Of a DNA stretch of 64,000 bases, positions 9,346 through 19,300 are shown one piece after another. The translations under genes and the position numbers were made by a program. The notes under the pieces are model-generated. The model saw nothing but the letters and a program-made list of their open reading frames with translations, did no database searches and had not been told where the DNA came from. The stretch covers positions 21,845 to 85,844 of the forward strand of contig JAUCGL010000002.1 of the NCBI GenBank assembly GCA_030378105.1. The letters are read 5' to 3'. Source of the stretch: Candidatus Halobeggiatoa sp. HSG11. Its GTDB lineage: Bacteria; Pseudomonadota; Gammaproteobacteria; Beggiatoales; Beggiatoaceae. Every line of letters starts with the position of its first letter. Positions within the stretch are counted from its first letter, which is position 1.

Positions 9346-11878
9346 ACTCTCTTATTTTTTCCAAATATTGTTGCAATGCAAACTCCGCTTCTTTCACTTG
9401 CTCAGGTATCCGTTCAGCATGGATACGTGCAACACTCAACTGACTCTGCTTACATGCTGTGTCCAAAGCTTTGAGCGTTTGATGCAAACGTAACACCCCA
9501 AATAAATTAGCACTCCCTTTCAAACCGTGTGCTTCAACTTGAAGTCGAGTGAGATTGCCAATGGCAGCAAATTGGGTAATTTGTTGAGTAGTTTTTTTGG
9601 CTTCACTAATAAAAGTTTGGAGCATTTGCGGCATGACTTCAAGCGAAGTATCCAGTTCTATTTGATGCAAAATTTGTAAATCCAAAATCGGTACTTGGAT
9701 AGCTTCCAGCGAAGCAAATTGTTTTTCTACTGGCGTGACTTCAACATCTAACGATTTAGAAGTTGTGGAACTACCTAGATGCTCTTGTAACTTGTGTAAT
9801 AACACATTGCTATCCACCGCTACCCTTGTTTTAGTCAAGTAATCATCCATTCCAGCTTCTAAGCACAGTTGTTTTTCACTATCTAATTCATTGGCAGTTA
9901 AAGCAATAATCGGCAACTTACCTTTATCATCTGGTAAGGCACGAATGCTTTTTGTGGCCTCCAATCCACCCATTTTTGGCATACTCAAATCCATGAGTAT
10001 TAATGCAAACTGCTGTTGTTTAACCTGTTCGACCGCTTGTAAGCCATTGTTCACCACAGTAACATCATAACCAGCTTTTTTCAGAAAAGTAGATAAATAC
10101 AACTGATTGGCTGGATTATCTTCAGCTAATAATAAAGGTTTGTTTACCTTAACGATTATGGGTTTATTGCTGTGACTCAATGGGGAATTAGTGGCCAGAT
10201 GTTTTGAACTAGGAATTTGAAAATAAGTAGTAAAATAAAAACGGCTACCTTTACCAAGTTCGCTTTCAAGCCAAATTTCGCCTTCCATCAAGACCACCAA
10301 ACTGCGTGAAATCGCCAGCCCCAACCCGGTACCGCCATATTCACGAGCATTTGAAGAATCTAATTGGATAAATTCTTCAAATAATGCCGCTTGTGCTTCT
10401 GCTGGAATCCCAATCCCACTGTCTTCGATACAGAATTGTAACCCCATTTTTTCACTGTGCTGGGTGTGCAATGTCACCTGTATTTGAACCCGGCCCTGAT
10501 GGGTGAATTTAACTGCATTACCGGCTAAATTCAAAATGACTTGACGCAATCGCCCCACATCACCGTACAATTGTTTCGGTATCTTGTTGTCTATTTGTGT
10601 CGAGATTTTAACCCCCTTGGCAGAAGCAGAAGGAGTGAGTAATACCACAATGTTATGTATGGTATCAGCGAGGTCGAAAAAATCATTTTTTAATTCCAGT
10701 TTGCCAGCTTCAACTTTAGAAAAATCCAATATATCATTGATTATATTTAATAAAGACTTACCGGTATTTTTAGCAGTGCTGATAAACTGTTGTTGCGATT
10801 TATCAAGTTCGGTAGTTTTTAATAAGTTCAACATTCCTAACATGGCAGAAACTGGGGTACGGATTTCATGACTCATGGTTGCTAGAAAACGTGATTTGGC
10901 TTGATTGGCTTGTTCAGCTTGATGTTTGGCCTGTTTTAACGCTATTTCACTGTCTTTACGAACTTGTATTTCATGCTGTAAGGCAGTGTTGTTTTGTTCT
11001 AAGGCTCGGCTAAGGTTTAACAGCTTCTCTTGGGGAACTATAAACAATTTACGCCCAGCCCAAGCAAATAAAATCAGCAAAATCGTGCTACCGAAAAGAA
11101 AAGATAGTATAAAGCTTTGTAGTGAATAGTTGCGGTATTCAACAAATTCTTTATCATCTAAGGCCAATTTCAGTTTCATCTGGGGATAAATCAATGATTT
11201 TTCTGAAATAAGGCTGGTTTGATTCAGTTGCCCAACCGCAGTTACTAACTGTTTGTTATAAGAAAAGCTCAATTTAAGATTTTTGGCTTCATTTTCATGA
11301 ATAATAAAACCTATATCAACCGGAAAATTGACCATTAACACCCCTTCGGGGAACTCGTTATACAATACGGGAACCGCAAATTGCCAGCTTGGTATATCCT
11401 GATTTGGTTGTACGCTTATTTGTTGCTGTTGAGTTCCCTGAATCAAATTGGTAAACCAAACTTGTTGGGTAAAGCTTGTCGGAGGATGATTGGTGGTATT
11501 GGAATAAATAATTTGGCCTTGAAAATCAATTAAGCTCAAACTATAGTTGTGATGACCTAAAAAAAACAGACTATCAATAAAATCTGCTAAACTAGCCTTG
11601 TTTTGTTCTGGGTTCATCACTCCATTGACAAGGATCGGCTGTTGAGCATGGCGATGTAATAACAAAATACGATCCGCAATGTAGTTTTCCAAGTTTTCTA
11701 TATAGGCATTCAGCTCCGCATGACGATGTTTTGTTTGTAAATCACGCAACACATGCTCGCTACCTTGAAACAACAGCCAGAATGACCAGATATTATTCAG
11801 CACGAATATAGCAAAAATAAATAAAATAAATAGCTTAGAGGTCAGCGAATGAGTAACATTGGTGGGTTTAGTTTTCAT
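9344..11878 (-). CDS. Hybrid sensor histidine kinase with receiver and HPt domains
   Basis: 844-aa membrane sensor that would run a full phosphorelay in one chain. A first membrane segment is at about 12-37 and a second at about 253-280, enclosing a periplasmic sensor region. A coiled linker leads to HisKA with the phosphoacceptor H337 in MSHEIRTP. The HATPase_c domain follows (N box QVILNLAGNAVKF, G2 box GTGLGLAIS). The receiver has its phospho-Asp at D630 (LMDLSMPKMGG). A C-terminal HPt has H784 in EAHGLKGSA. The gene is translationally coupled to the upstream binding-protein gene (TAATG overlap), which suggests that protein supplies the ligand signal. No dedicated output regulator is adjacent. 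BarA/ArcB-like architecture. Confidence 0.93.
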   Translation of the reverse strand: MKTKPTNVTHSLTSKLFILFIFAIFVLNNIWSFWLLFQGSEHVLRDLQTKHRHAELNAYIENLENYIADRILLLHRHAQQPILVNGVMNPEQNKASLADFIDSLFFLGHHNYSLSLIDFQGQIIYSNTTNHPPTSFTQQVWFTNLIQGTQQQQISVQPNQDIPSWQFAVPVLYNEFPEGVLMVNFPVDIGFIIHENEAKNLKLSFSYNKQLVTAVGQLNQTSLISEKSLIYPQMKLKLALDDKEFVEYRNYSLQSFILSFLFGSTILLILFAWAGRKLFIVPQEKLLNLSRALEQNNTALQHEIQVRKDSEIALKQAKHQAEQANQAKSRFLATMSHEIRTPVSAMLGMLNLLKTTELDKSQQQFISTAKNTGKSLLNIINDILDFSKVEAGKLELKNDFFDLADTIHNIVVLLTPSASAKGVKISTQIDNKIPKQLYGDVGRLRQVILNLAGNAVKFTHQGRVQIQVTLHTQHSEKMGLQFCIEDSGIGIPAEAQAALFEEFIQLDSSNAREYGGTGLGLAISRSLVVLMEGEIWLESELGKGSRFYFTTYFQIPSSKHLATNSPLSHSNKPIIVKVNKPLLLAEDNPANQLYLSTFLKKAGYDVTVVNNGLQAVEQVKQQQFALILMDLSMPKMGGLEATKSIRALPDDKGKLPIIALTANELDSEKQLCLEAGMDDYLTKTRVAVDSNVLLHKLQEHLGSSTTSKSLDVEVTPVEKQFASLEAIQVPILDLQILHQIELDTSLEVMPQMLQTFISEAKKTTQQITQFAAIGNLTRLQVEAHGLKGSANLFGVLRLHQTLKALDTACKQSQLSVARIHAERIPEQVKEAEFALQQYLEKIRE

Positions 11879-13107
11879 TATTCTGGTAATAAAATCACTT
11901 CACCCCAACGTCCATAATGACCCAAGACAAAATCGTTTATGCCCAAGGCTTCATGTGCATCTGGGTTGTTTGCGGAAAAGGTACTAAATGGCTGGTGATA
12001 GGTTTTCAATAAGCCTTGCACCGGTTGTTGCAGATTTTCTAACGCTAGACGAATCGCATTTTTATCTTTTTGCTTATCACCAGTTAATCCGGTTTGTTCT
12101 ACTGCTTTAATAAATAAACGAGTTAAATCATAGGCATGAATAAAACCAGTTGCGGCTTTTAAGTCGGCTGGCGTTTTGAGTTCAGGAAACAAGCTTTGGG
12201 CGTGTTGAAATACTTGTTGGGCAAAGGGATTGTTGTCCATTTGTAAAAAAGAAAAACTGGTTTGAATAAATTCCAACCCTAACTGTGAACGCATATCCGC
12301 ATTAATCACTTGTGGAAAGTCTCCTCCAGTTAATCCCCAATGACTGACTATCGGTAAGCGTTGTGCAGGTGCCAGTTCTAACATAGCTTTAACAAACACC
12401 TTGGCTTCAGGGGCATTGGCAACCAGCATTATGACATCAGCTCCCGTTTGAACTATCTCGCGTAAAACTATTTTAGCAGCAGTTTTACGAATTCCCCAAT
12501 CAAACCAAGTGACTTGAGATTTGGGTTTATCAAGCTGTTGTAAGGCAGTGAGCATAGTACGATGATTGGAACGTCCCCAACCGGTTTTTTCCAATAATAA
12601 ATGCGGTTGTTTATGTCGGTTTCGTTTGATTGCATGGTGAATTAATACTGTTCCGGCTTTGCTATCATCAATTGAGAGACGAAACACAAAATTTTTCACA
12701 GTTGGTTTGTCGCTTTGATAACGAGTTATTGGCCCAGCAGCGGCCCATGGGTCTAGCATTAAGATTTCGTTTTCATTAATAAATTGCAGATTGGCTAATA
12801 ATGGTGGTGAGTGCAGACCACAGAATACCGCTAGAGCCTTGGGATCGGCGATAAATTGTTTTAAGTGTAGATGACTACGGCGGGAATTACCGCGATGATC
12901 AAGGATTTTTAATGCGATACGATGTCCGGCAAGAGTGTAGTTAATTTCATCCAGTGCGGTACGAATTCCGCGTTCAATCGCTATTCCTGATTCACGAGCA
13001 TGACTACGATCTGCATCCAAATAAATCAGCAGTGGAGTATCTTGCGCTTGTGCCAATGGCATTAACAGTAAACATTTGAACAAGAGTAATAGATAAGATT
13101 TTTTCAT
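11878..13107 (-). CDS. Periplasmic substrate-binding protein, branched-chain amino acid type
   Basis: 409 aa with a signal peptide (KKSYLLLLFKCLLLMPLAQA, cleavage after AQA near residue 21). The mature part resembles Leu/Ile/Val or amide-type binding proteins (Peripla_BP_6): it begins with a strand TPLLIYLD, then IERGIRTALDEIN, and LKILDHRGN. No ABC permease or ATPase gene is beside it. It is coupled to the hybrid kinase (stop and start share one base), so it is more likely a sensor partner than a transporter component; this is inference from context. Its first 38 codons and upstream region are duplicated at 48650-48892. Confidence 0.85.
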   Translation of the reverse strand: MKKSYLLLLFKCLLLMPLAQAQDTPLLIYLDADRSHARESGIAIERGIRTALDEINYTLAGHRIALKILDHRGNSRRSHLHLKQFIADPKALAVFCGLHSPPLLANLQFINENEILMLDPWAAAGPITRYQSDKPTVKNFVFRLSIDDSKAGTVLIHHAIKRNRHKQPHLLLEKTGWGRSNHRTMLTALQQLDKPKSQVTWFDWGIRKTAAKIVLREIVQTGADVIMLVANAPEAKVFVKAMLELAPAQRLPIVSHWGLTGGDFPQVINADMRSQLGLEFIQTSFSFLQMDNNPFAQQVFQHAQSLFPELKTPADLKAATGFIHAYDLTRLFIKAVEQTGLTGDKQKDKNAIRLALENLQQPVQGLLKTYHQPFSTFSANNPDAHEALGINDFVLGHYGRWGEVILLPE

Positions 13108-13123
13108 ACGACCTCCGAGTTAG

Positions 13124-13215
13124 TATAACTTTTCAGATAAACATTTTGGCCAAAAGACCTGACAGGTTTTAAAAACCTGTCAGGTCTGATAGCTTTATTT
13201 TTCTGAAAGCCTATA
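13124..13215. repeat. Composite nested palindrome, copy 1
   Basis: An outer inverted repeat (TATAACTTTTCAGATAAA on the left, TTTATTTTTCTGAAAG on the right) encloses an inner perfect hairpin at 13155-13187 with arms AGACCTGACAGGT and ACCTGTCAGGTCT. The same arrangement is at 48781-48872, and a collapsed version is at 61521-61595. It lies just upstream of the binding-protein gene. Confidence 0.85.
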
Positions 13216-13238
13216 GGTATATTTTTTGCACAATGAAG

Positions 13239-13355
13239 TGTCATTGCCATTTGCGTTAAGGGCAACCATAAAGGATTGCCCCTACGATAAAATGATGGTT
13301 TGTAGGGGTAATCCCTTGTGGTTACCCAAAATTAAACCCTTAACTTAATGACAGT
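13239..13355. repeat. MITE-like inverted repeat element
   Basis: The ends are inverted copies (TGTCATTG near 13240 and CTTAATGACA ending near 13353), with an inner pair TAAGGGCAACC/GGTTACCC and GGATTGCCCCTAC/GTAGGGGTAATCC. The whole 117 bases can fold into one long hairpin. No coding potential. It lies between two minus-strand genes and could also end transcription. Confidence 0.65.
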
Positions 13356-13397
13356 GAGGTATTGCGTGGAAACACCAAAAGATAAAAAATAGTTTTT

Positions 13398-14918
13398 TCA
13401 CTCCCCAAGTCGATACACCAATACAACCACCTTTGCCAACAGAACATTCCCCTGCCATTCACCATTTACATGAACCAACACGTCAGGACTTATGCGAGCG
13501 AAGAACTTAGTTGCATCAGTAATACTATCTTGCGACACTATCAATGGTGATCCCGGCGGTGGTAAATTGGGCGGATTATCCAATGTGTCGAAAAATTCGG
13601 TATTGTCATCTGTAAGCACTGTCACCCCAAAAATATGCCAAGTGCCATTAAAACCATCAATATCTGTTGGTGGTCCTTGTAACTGACGATGGTTGAATGG
13701 TGCAAATGGCTCATACTGAATAGTTTCTGCTGTAATACCACCATTAGGATTAGCGGAACCAGCAACAGCAAATACATCTCCAATCCGAAATTCTTGAGGA
13801 CCAAAATGTTCAAATTGCCCACTTACATCTCGAAACAAAATGTTAGGAAGCAATTGCACCGACACTCCAAATATTGTTAAATTTTGGTTCTGAAGCTCAA
13901 TATTATCCAGTGGCCCACTGAGTCGCATAGGCATGAAAGTTGAGCTATTTGATACTGTATTTACACTTATAGAATCAAGTATCAATATACCATCCTCATT
14001 GACTGAACCATAAACTTTGACTTGAGAACCAAGCCCAACATCTTCTAAACTACCTTTAATAACACGAGTGTCTGGACTAATATGTATCGATCGATGTTCC
14101 ACTTCAAAATCATTAGAGCTAACAAAGCGTGTCACTGTACCATTCAATATGAAAGAAGTTCTAGGTGGTAATATATTTACATCCAAAGTCCGTATTTGAG
14201 TAGCTTGCAATACTTTCTTATCTACAGTTCCAATAACTTCCACTAGCTGTCCATTATGTAATTCAGCGGATAACATTTGAACCTCACTATACGATATCAA
14301 CAAACCATTATTACTGATAAAGAAAGTCTGGTTAGCTGCATCTAAATGAACAATCGTACCAGTTAATAAAATTTCTGGAACTGGTGGCAATCGTTCTAAT
14401 AAAGTTGCTTGAATGCCTCTTGCTCCGGCTGATGGACCACTAACCCGCAAATAATCTCCAAGTCGAAGTTCAACAACTTGCTCGAAACCATGTAGTACAG
14501 TTTGTTCAGTAATAATTATAGTCTGTCCAGCTATTCTCAAACTATTGCCGGTTGGGCTAATAAATAACACTGGGCCACGTAAACTATCTTGATAGCTTAT
14601 TTGTTCAGCGATGTCACGTTCGCTTTCTTGAGTACTGTCTACAGTTATTTGCATTCCCAAGCTAAGTTGTTCAAAATTGCTTGATTCACCGTTGATAAAT
14701 ATTTCAGATTGATTGGTATCGTAAGTTATGTCGTTAACGATAATACTACCAAAATCAGAAATAGGTCCAACATTGGTTCCTTTTTCTGTACCAGTTCCAG
14801 TACCTTCTAAGCCACCTTCAACAATATTTATGGTCTCGCTGTCACAAGCAATTAGAAGAGACAGAACTAGGCAAATTTTGAAAATCTGGTTATATGGTTT
14901 AAAAATGTTTAGATTCAT
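13398..14918 (-). CDS. DUF5666-type repeat lipoprotein
   Basis: 506 aa. The N-terminus is a lipoprotein signal with lipobox LLIAC (Cys25), followed by a glycine/threonine-rich linker (GGLEGTGTGTEKGT). The rest is repeated beta-rich units of the DUF5666 type: each has a pattern like FGSIIVNDITYD followed by LSLGMQITVDS or a similar 'level-of-variable' phrase; about six units are visible. Function of the family is unknown; it is probably an envelope or outer-membrane lipoprotein. The neighbouring minus-strand gene (15028-15882) is DUF6502, a recurrent partner of DUF5666 genes in my recollection. A hairpin at 14963-14998 lies between them. Confidence 0.72.
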   Translation of the reverse strand: MNLNIFKPYNQIFKICLVLSLLIACDSETINIVEGGLEGTGTGTEKGTNVGPISDFGSIIVNDITYDTNQSEIFINGESSNFEQLSLGMQITVDSTQESERDIAEQISYQDSLRGPVLFISPTGNSLRIAGQTIIITEQTVLHGFEQVVELRLGDYLRVSGPSAGARGIQATLLERLPPVPEILLTGTIVHLDAANQTFFISNNGLLISYSEVQMLSAELHNGQLVEVIGTVDKKVLQATQIRTLDVNILPPRTSFILNGTVTRFVSSNDFEVEHRSIHISPDTRVIKGSLEDVGLGSQVKVYGSVNEDGILILDSISVNTVSNSSTFMPMRLSGPLDNIELQNQNLTIFGVSVQLLPNILFRDVSGQFEHFGPQEFRIGDVFAVAGSANPNGGITAETIQYEPFAPFNHRQLQGPPTDIDGFNGTWHIFGVTVLTDDNTEFFDTLDNPPNLPPPGSPLIVSQDSITDATKFFARISPDVLVHVNGEWQGNVLLAKVVVLVYRLGE

Positions 14919-14962
14919 GTTATTAAGTTTTAATTATTGGTAGTCCTGCAATATGTAGTGTT

Positions 14963-14998
14963 AAACCTACTAGGTTTTTGAAACCTAGTAGGTTTTTT
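14963..14998. terminator. Palindrome with T-run between DUF6502 and DUF5666 genes
   Basis: A perfect stem with arms AAACCTACTAGGTTT and AAACCTAGTAGGTTT, ending in TTTTTT on the plus strand. It belongs in architecture to the palindrome superfamily of this window, with its own stem sequence. It may attenuate transcription from the DUF6502 gene, but the T-run is on the plus side, so terminator activity on the minus strand is uncertain. Confidence 0.5.
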
Positions 14999-15027
14999 GA
15001 AGCTATCACTACTTTTTATATGGCTAC

Positions 15028-15882
15028 CTAATTATTTTCTGGGCCTTTTACCTTACGGTTATAAAAATAGATACTCACTCCAGCATAATAGCGATCCGTG
15101 CCTATAGCTTCTGGATTAGCATCTCTATCTTGAGCAGCAAACCAACGGTTAAGTTGTTTTAATGTTGCTAAACCTTCTTCGGCGGAAATTTTTCGTAATA
15201 CAGGGAGAGCTTCGGCTGGCAAATTATTATATGCCACCTTTGTATGTAAATAACTTTTTTCAGGTGGATTGTTAAGATTATGGTTGATGGTATCTACCAA
15301 AGCAGCCACATCAGTACCAAAAATCACCAATTTGTCACCGATATTTCCCTCTGGTATATATGCTTGTTGTGCCACTTGCAGGTTTCCATTTTTCAAACGT
15401 TCCACTGCACCTGTATGCAATAATTCATCCAACACCGCTCGTACAGGAATATCACCACTATAGTCTTTAGCTAGACGGCTAAAACTCCCGGCTTCTCCTT
15501 CTAATGGCAGAATGGCCGGTTGTTTGTCAGAATTTTGATAAGCCGTATCCCGCAACCAACCATTAAGTACCCGTGCAGCACGATTATACTGAACTGGACC
15601 AGTTAGCTCTTCTGAATGAGTTTTTAAACCACGCAATCGGGTGACTTCTTTACGCGAAAGCCCTGTTACCACAGCAACTCTGGCATTGGTTTGTTTACGA
15701 CCGGGCAACACAAAATCCTCTTCCGCCACTGCTACAAATGCTTGGCGTGCCAGTTCATCAAAACGTTCATAAGACAAGCCGAAACCTAACACCAATCGTG
15801 CGAGTGCTTTGAATATTTTGAATAAAGCTGTTTGTAATGGTCCAATAGTATCACTGGACTTATTTGGAGGAAGCTGTGTCAT
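15028..15882 (-). CDS. DUF6502 family protein
   Basis: 284 aa, no signal peptide, so probably cytoplasmic. The N-terminal part resembles an HTH-containing region: LGFGLSYERFDELARQAFV, then ARVAVVTGLSRKEVTRLRGL at about residues 67-86, which fits a helix-turn-helix. The rest (RAARVLNGWLRDTAYQN onwards) matches what I recall of DUF6502, whose genes often lie beside DUF5666 lipoprotein genes. A regulator of the downstream DUF5666 gene is a reasonable inference from the HTH-like segment and the gene order, but unproven. Confidence 0.65.
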   Translation of the reverse strand: MTQLPPNKSSDTIGPLQTALFKIFKALARLVLGFGLSYERFDELARQAFVAVAEEDFVLPGRKQTNARVAVVTGLSRKEVTRLRGLKTHSEELTGPVQYNRAARVLNGWLRDTAYQNSDKQPAILPLEGEAGSFSRLAKDYSGDIPVRAVLDELLHTGAVERLKNGNLQVAQQAYIPEGNIGDKLVIFGTDVAALVDTINHNLNNPPEKSYLHTKVAYNNLPAEALPVLRKISAEEGLATLKQLNRWFAAQDRDANPEAIGTDRYYAGVSIYFYNRKVKGPENN

Positions 15883-15967
15883 AGTTAAAGTTGTCTATAA
15901 AAATTTCGTGCCAAATCTTCAAGATTTTTACCGAGAACAAAATTTTTTCTGGAAAAGCGTTATAAGA

Positions 15968-16002
15968 TTAATGGTTAATGGTTAATGGTTAATGGTTAAT
16001 GG
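15968..16002. repeat. Five perfect tandem copies of a 7-bp unit
   Basis: TTAATGG is repeated five times without error. It lies in a 500-base non-coding region upstream of the first giant gene. Such a short perfect tract is prone to slippage; whether it affects any promoter is unknown. Confidence 0.9.
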
Positions 16003-16283
16003 AAAAATATATGGTATTGTATTAATAATTAACAATAAGTCATTCATAATTAAACTCCTCATTCCCACATTCCAGCTAGAAATACATACCACGATACTCA
16101 AGTGTCACGAATAATACTAAACCAGAAAAAATATTTTCCCATCATTATTTCAATACATAAATGGGTAAAAAAGAATTTTTTACAATTAAATTAAAAAAAA
16201 TTTGTTCTAATTGGAACTTTATGTTAATATTTTATTAAACGATAGTTCTTTTTAGAATATTTTTACCATTTTTTTTATGCACA

Positions 16284-16317
16284 AAAACCTTGAAGGTTTT
16301 GGAAACCTTCAAGGTTT
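16284..16317. repeat. Single palindromic unit of the CTTGAAGG family
   Basis: A solitary copy of the palindrome that forms the three arrays: arms AACCTTGAAGGTTT and AAACCTTCAAGGTT separated by a few bases. It lies 48 bases before the conserved giant-gene leader. Apart from this, the 7-bp tract and the leader, the 15883-16385 interval holds nothing I recognise. Confidence 0.9.
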
Positions 16318-16331
16318 AGTTCCTTCAATAT

Positions 16332-16385
16332 TTGGCGTAAGACAACGATATATAAATTAAACATCAACAAAAAGGAAAACTATTA
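16332..16385 (+). promoter_or_regulatory. Conserved leader of giant gene A (matches 29201-29254)
   Basis: 54 bases that are almost the same before both giant genes, starting TTGGCGTAAGACAAC and including TTAAACATCAACAAAA, then an AAGGAAAAC ribosome binding site and the ATG. Conservation to the start codon supports the ATG at 16386 and shared translational control. Confidence 0.75.
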
Positions 16386-19300
16386 ATGAGTAATCATAAT
16401 CCTTCGTCTCAGCGAGACACTCACTATCACCATAATACACGGTGGTTTTCTCTATTTTGCACATGGCTACTTGCATTTTGGCTATTTCCAGCCTTGGCCG
16501 CTCCACCAAATTGTCCCGTAGACGGAGCCTACGTTACTTATGAAGAAAGCAGTGGGGAATTACATATCCCAGCAATTGAATTAAAAAATAGCGAGCAAAC
16601 TGGTGTTTACCGGGTTGAACTACGCTTGATAGCAACGAGTTCTGAATTTGAAGTCGTAAGTGCAGTACCTTCCAATATATCAGTATCCGAAGTACGCTCC
16701 AGTTACGATGCTGCAACTGGAATTGCGGAGCTCAATGGTTATTTACTTGATGCAACAGGTAATATCCGCAGTTTCCATCAGGCAAAGTTTACCTTTAATC
16801 CTGAGAGTGGACGTTTTCTAGTTAACGAATTAACTGAACAACCTCAAAATATTTCTGGGATTAATGCACAGGTTTATACGGGTAACGAAACCGTATTCCC
16901 ATTAGTACGTGGCGGAGCCGACCAATTCCTGCTCCCAGTTGAAATTGGTAATCAAACTTTAAATTTGTTAGTTGACACCGGTTCTGATGCACTGCTAGTG
17001 TTTGAAGACCGTTTATCTGATTGCAATCGCAGTGTTAGAAGACGCGAAGATAGTCCTATCCAAGCAACTGACACGCCAGTTTCCAAATCCTACGCCAGTG
17101 GCACTCGTGAAGGTGTACTTGCTACTGCCTCAGTACGTATCGGTACTTATTCCCATTCAGCCATGCAAATCATGCTGATTCGCAGCCCAGATTCCCAAAA
17201 CGACCCTTCCCTTACCGCTAAAGGTGCTGATGGTATTATTGGTTTACGCCGTACTGCCGGCCTTAATTTCAGTAGTGATTCAGCACTTTTGGATGCTCCA
17301 CTGAGTTTACTTACTCCACAAATTAACGGCGTGGAATTTAATTTACCGCCGGCTGGGGATGCAACATTAGCATTTGGTAAACAACCATTATTAGAACAAG
17401 CCAATGCAGATTTTATTTTCCGAGCTAAAGCTAAATCAGTAGCTGACCCAAATGACCGTACCCAACGTAGAAGATTTGCTGATATGCAAGTGCCTTTCCG
17501 AGCTAAAACAAGTTATGGCGAGGCTGCGGGTGATGATTTAGATATTTTGTTTGATACCGGTGCGGTTAGTCGTTTAGTGTTAGATACCAAAGTTGCCGAG
17601 AAACTTGGTTATAACTCTGCCAAAGAAGAATGGATGATTGATGAAAATGAGGAAATTGAACTCAATCTCATCGGGTTGACTGAAACCACTACCTTGTATC
17701 CAAAGTTTAAAGTCTGGGAAGTCAGTGTTGCACCTTACAGCATGATGGGAGTGGAATTTGAGGCGGTGTTGGGAATCAGCCGTTGGCAAGAATATGTGGT
17801 TGGGTTTGACTTTGTGCCTGAATCCAATGGTGGCCCTGATGGTACTATTTCCCTGTTGCGACGCTTGGATTTGCAGACTTCTCAAAATAAACAGGTTGAA
17901 ACCAGTAGCAATTTAATGGATTTGCCCGGTTTGAATTCTCCCGGCAATGATGAATTTCCAGTAACGGATAACAGTGGCAGTCTCATAGTATTCCAATCTG
18001 ACCGTGATGGCAGTGTTGGTGGTACTGATGTGTATATGTGGCAACGTGATTCTGGGTTGGTTAATTTAGCTGGTCTAAATAGTGTGGCTAATGAAAGTAA
18101 TCCTAACCTAAGTGGTGATGGGCAGTTTGTGGCTTTTGTTTCTGACCGTACACCGAATAAAGGTCTGGCCGACATTTATTTATACGACCTAGCTCAACAA
18201 CAATTAGTTGATTTACCAAACCTTAACTCCGAAGCTGAAGACACCATGCCAGTTTTAAGTGGTGACGGACGTTATCTAGCTTTTGTGTCAGAACGTGACG
18301 GCAATAAAAATATTTATCTTTATGACCGTACTGATGCTACTTTCATAGACATGCCCAACGTCAACAGTGATTCAGTAGAAACAAGTCCAGCATTGACTTC
18401 AGATGGAAGTTTTCTGAGCTTCACTCGTCAAGTACCAGCTCACCAAACACCGAACAACCAAGCGAATGATGATATTTTTGTTTACAATATCCTCAACCGT
18501 ACCATGCTGCCACTGTCTAAAGGAATGCGTGGTGTCAACACTGGTTTTAACGAACAACAGTCAGCATTAAACCAAGATACTTTGCGTCTTGCCTTTCACA
18601 GTAACCGCCGTAACCCTGAAATGGGTCTTTATAACCGGGATATTTTTGTGGTGGATGCGATAACGCAAATACCCTTGTCTTTTCCTTGGTTAAATTCAGA
18701 ATTTGACGATGTAGCTCCAAATTTTTCTGGCAATGGAGAGTCGTTAGTTTTCCAATCTCGCCGGCTCGGTGGTGAAGGCGGTGCTGATATTTATCAATAC
18801 CGTTTCCAATCCCAAGCATCTGCAACTACGACTGAACAAGTGGAAACCATTCCATTAACCCAAACAGCCGAAGGATTGTTTACCGCACCAGTTGATGTTG
18901 ATAATCAAACCTTGAATCTATTGATAGATACCACCTTCCCGGCTTTGGTGATTTTCCGTGATACTAATCTCAATTTGACCGACACTGGAAAAACTGTTTC
19001 CTTGCCATTAGGACAAGGCCAGATTAACGGCACTTTGGCTACTGCGAATATCAAACTCGGCATCCATCAAGCAAATATGCGTATTGTACTTGCTGAACGA
19101 CAAGACTGTGCCGATGCACTTGGCCTATCCCTCACTGGGGCCGATGGTATTATCGGTTCTTTAGCTGGTATGCCCAATGTAGAAGGTGAACAACCAGATG
19201 TGCCATTACAAACGCTTAAACCAGCGATTAACCTTATCGAACTCAACTTTGATGCTGATGGAAAAGCTGGAATGTCCCTTGGTAAAATGCCGTTATTGGG

